The notes under the pieces are model-generated. The model saw only the letters and a list, made by a program, of their open reading frames with translations, was not told where the DNA came from and did not search any database. This document shows positions 61,668-64,000 of a stretch of DNA of 64,000 bases, one piece after another. The position numbers and the translations under genes were made by a program. Source of the stretch: Devosia pacifica (lineage in GTDB: Bacteria > Pseudomonadota > Alphaproteobacteria > Rhizobiales > Devosiaceae). The stretch lies in NCBI RefSeq assembly GCF_014652635.1, contig NZ_BMZE01000001.1, positions 1,064,051-1,128,050 on the forward strand. The letters are read 5' to 3'. The stretch's first letter is position 1, and every line of letters starts with the position of its first letter.

Positions 61668-64000
61668 ATGGATATCGGGAATCGGCGCACGGGAGACGAA
61701 CCTCCGGCGGCGCGCGGGCTCATTGATGATTATACCCTCATGGAGGGGATACCGGACGAGATGATCGATCCGGCCGGCAATGTGCGCCCCGGCTGGTCGG
61801 CGCTTATTTCCGCCTTCGAGGACCTCGGCCCCGAAGAGCTTTCCGCCCGTTTCGAGCGCGCCGACCAGTATCTGCGCGACGCCGGCGTCTTCTATCGCAC
61901 CTATGACGGTGCCGAGGGCAATGAGCGGCCATGGCCGCTTTCTCATATCCCGCTGCTGCTCGATGAGAGCGAGTGGATGCTGATCACCCACGGCCTGCGC
62001 CAGCGAGCGCAACTGCTGGAAAACGTTGTTGCCGACATCTATGGGGAAAACACCCTGGTGTCGCAGGGCCTGCTGCCGCCCGAACTGATTGCGCGCAATC
62101 CCGAGTTCTTGCGCCCCATGGTCGGAGTAAAGCCGGCAAGCGGGCACTATCTGCACTTTTGCGCTTTCGAGCTGGGCCGCGGACCGGACGGTACATGGTG
62201 GGTGCTTGGGGACCGAACCCAGGCCCCGTCCGGCGCCGGCTTCGCTCTCGAAAACCGCGTCGCCACAACGCGCGCCCTTTCCGAAATCTATAATGGGATG
62301 AACATTCACCGGTTGGCCGGCTTCTTTCGCGATTTTCGCGATGCCGTATTGGCACAGGGCAAACGGCTCGAAGGGCGCGTCGGCATCCTCACGCCCGGCC
62401 AGCACAACGAGACCTATTTCGAACACGCCTATATTGCCCGTTATCTCGGCTTCATGCTGCTCGAGGGCGAGGATCTGGTGGTCGAGGAAGGCCAGGTGAT
62501 GGTCCGCACCGTCGCCGGGCTGCGTCCGGTCAGCGTTCTCTGGCGCCGCATGGACGACAGCTTCGTCGACCCGCTCGAGCTGCGTTACGACAGCCGTATC
62601 GGCACGCCGGGCATGGTCGAGGCCCTCCGCCAGCAATCGATATCGATGATCAACGCTCTCGGTTCGGGCGTTCTTGAAACGCGTGCTCTGGCCGCCTTCA
62701 TGCCACGCCTGGCGCGCCATTTTCTCGATACCGATCTCGAATTGCCGGGGATCGCCACGTGGTGGTGCGGCCAGCCTGCTGAGCGGCAGCACGTCCTCGA
62801 CAATTTCGACACTATGGTGCTGGGCCAGGCGTTCTCGACCACACTGCCACTCGATGACCCGCGTGGCACGGCGCTCGGCGCGGACGTGCCGGATGACCAG
62901 AAGGCGGCGCTTCGTGAGCGTCTGGCAACCAACGGCGTCTACTATGTCGGCCAGGAACTCGTGCGCCTCTCGACCGCGCCGGTCTATGTCGATGGTCGCC
63001 TGGAAGCGCGTCCGATAACGCTGCGTGTCTACGCCGCCCGCACCGAACACGGCTGGACAATCATGCCGGGCGGGTTTGCCCGCGTCGGCTCTGCATCTGG
63101 CGATACGGCCGCCCTTTCCATGCAGCGCGGTGGCCAGGCCGCAGACGTTTGGGTTATCAGTTCTTCTCCTGTCGAACGCGTCTCGCTGCTGCCGCAGGAC
63201 GGCGAGCGCCTGGTCCGCAATCAGCCTGGCAATCTGCCAAGCCGCGCCGCGGATAACCTCATCTGGCTCGGGCGCTACATAGAGCGCTGTGAAAGCACGG
63301 TGCGCATTCTACGCGCCTATAATGCGCGCCTTGCAGAGCTGTCCAATCCGCAACTGCCGGTATTGGTCCACACGCGCGATTATCTCGAATCCGTCGACGT
63401 TGACGCGACCGAGCCACTTCCGACAGCGCTGCTGCAGGCAATCGACAGCGCCGTATTCAGTGCCGGCCAGATCCGGGACAGGTTCTCGCCGGATGGATGG
63501 CTGGCCCTTTCCGATCTGCAAAAATCTGCCCGACGCCTGGCGGGCCGCGTTCGTGCCGGCGACGATGCCACCCGGTCGATGACGGTGTTGCTGCGCAAGC
63601 TCGCCGGCTTTTCGGGCCTCGTGCACGAGAACATGTATCGTTTTGCCGGCTGGCGCTTTCTCGAACTCGGGCGCCGTCTCGAGCGCGCCATTCACATGGC
63701 ACGCACTGTTGCCTTCTACACCTCGCCCGATGCACCCGACGGCTCTGTCGAGATCCTTCTGGAGATCGGCGATAGCGTCATGTCACATCGCAGGCGCTAC
63801 TCGGTCAGTGCCGGTGCCCAAAGCGCCATTGACCTCTTGGTCCTTGATCAGCTCAATCCGCGATCAGTGTTGTTTCAGTTGACTGAGCTCAGCGAGCAGA
63901 TCGAGGCCCTGCCAGGCGGCGTCGAGGACGGGCAATTGTCCCCTGCCGCCAGATGTGCCCTACAGCTGCATACCCAGCTGGTTGTGGCCGAACCGGCAGA
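61668..64000 (+). CDS. Circularly permuted ATP-grasp protein with C-terminal alpha-E domain, cut by window edge
   Basis: 777 codons are present and the frame is open to the last base. It starts 3 bp after the stop of the transglutaminase gene. The N-terminal ~480 residues match the circularly permuted type-2 ATP-grasp family (DUF404/DUF407): SEWMLITHGLRQRAQLLENV, LGDRTQAPSGAGFALENR, TPGQHNETYFEHAYIARY and LRYDSRIGTPGMVEA. The alpha-E (DUF403) domain begins around residue 525 at SRAADNLIWLGRYIERCEST and continues with GWRFLELGRRLERAIHMAR. In many bacteria these are two separate proteins; here they are fused. Predicted peptide or amide ligase activity. Confidence 0.9.
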   Translation, partial: MDIGNRRTGDEPPAARGLIDDYTLMEGIPDEMIDPAGNVRPGWSALISAFEDLGPEELSARFERADQYLRDAGVFYRTYDGAEGNERPWPLSHIPLLLDESEWMLITHGLRQRAQLLENVVADIYGENTLVSQGLLPPELIARNPEFLRPMVGVKPASGHYLHFCAFELGRGPDGTWWVLGDRTQAPSGAGFALENRVATTRALSEIYNGMNIHRLAGFFRDFRDAVLAQGKRLEGRVGILTPGQHNETYFEHAYIARYLGFMLLEGEDLVVEEGQVMVRTVAGLRPVSVLWRRMDDSFVDPLELRYDSRIGTPGMVEALRQQSISMINALGSGVLETRALAAFMPRLARHFLDTDLELPGIATWWCGQPAERQHVLDNFDTMVLGQAFSTTLPLDDPRGTALGADVPDDQKAALRERLATNGVYYVGQELVRLSTAPVYVDGRLEARPITLRVYAARTEHGWTIMPGGFARVGSASGDTAALSMQRGGQAADVWVISSSPVERVSLLPQDGERLVRNQPGNLPSRAADNLIWLGRYIERCESTVRILRAYNARLAELSNPQLPVLVHTRDYLESVDVDATEPLPTALLQAIDSAVFSAGQIRDRFSPDGWLALSDLQKSARRLAGRVRAGDDATRSMTVLLRKLAGFSGLVHENMYRFAGWRFLELGRRLERAIHMARTVAFYTSPDAPDGSVEILLEIGDSVMSHRRRYSVSAGAQSAIDLLVLDQLNPRSVLFQLTELSEQIEALPGGVEDGQLSPAARCALQLHTQLVVAEPA

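Noticed and set aside
61608..63050. 480-codon minus-strand frame opposite the ATP-grasp gene
   Set aside because: The plus strand in this region encodes a continuous ATP-grasp protein with diagnostic motifs.
1..64000. CRISPR arrays, tRNA/rRNA genes, insertion sequences, prophage, attachment sites
   Set aside because: I saw no regularly spaced repeats, cloverleaf signatures, transposase or phage genes, or terminal inverted repeats.

Overview
The window is GC-rich chromosomal DNA from an alphaproteobacterium, most likely of the Hyphomicrobiales. The evidence is the rhizobial-type thuR-thuEFGKAB trehalose locus, the smoEFGK-mtlK polyol locus, a PuuD-type urate hydroxylase with a C-terminal cytochrome c, and a xylitol-dehydrogenase-like enzyme without structural zinc cysteines. 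A Devosia/Pelagibacterium-like genus is possible, but that is inference. Genes are densely packed with many 4-bp ATGA overlaps. I see no tRNA, rRNA, CRISPR array, insertion sequence or prophage.

Left part (1-26 kb): after a partial polyol dehydrogenase and a CHASE4-GGDEF-EAL signalling protein comes a nearly complete purine-to-malate pathway. Adenine deaminase lies on the plus strand. Malate synthase G lies on the minus strand. A ten-gene minus-strand run (21285 down to 9028) encodes UraH, XdhA, XdhB, XdhC, a BMP-type nucleoside/nucleobase ABC importer, urate hydroxylase PuuD and guanine deaminase. Divergent plus-strand genes encode a PuuE allantoinase-UraD fusion, ureidoglycine aminohydrolase and ureidoglycolate lyase. 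The glyoxylate produced can be condensed by GlcB. The only carbon-pathway step with no gene here is hydrolysis of allantoate.

Middle part (26-43.7 kb): otsB-otsA make trehalose. A DEAD-box helicase follows, preceded by an unusual series of leader hairpins. Next are a molybdopterin lipoprotein with a cytochrome b partner, a GtrA/methyltransferase/ThuA-like group, a UshA-type 5'-nucleotidase, a GlsB-type small membrane protein, and the thu locus with its divergent LacI-family regulator and two operator-like palindromes.

Right part (43.7-64 kb): a sulfurtransferase, an RND efflux pair (no outer-membrane gene nearby), and the SorC-regulated sorbitol/mannitol operon smoEFGK-mtlK followed by a HAD phosphatase and an FGGY kinase. 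The window ends in a two-gene transglutaminase-DUF2126 / ATP-grasp-alpha-E system of unknown product, whose second gene runs off the end.

The most interesting non-coding signals are: a shared palindromic motif upstream of puuE/uraH and of the 5'-nucleotidase; the hairpin series ahead of the helicase; a hairpin that can mask the ade ribosome-binding site; strong hairpins without U-runs just after the substrate-binding-protein genes of all three ABC importers; and three unannotated small-protein genes.
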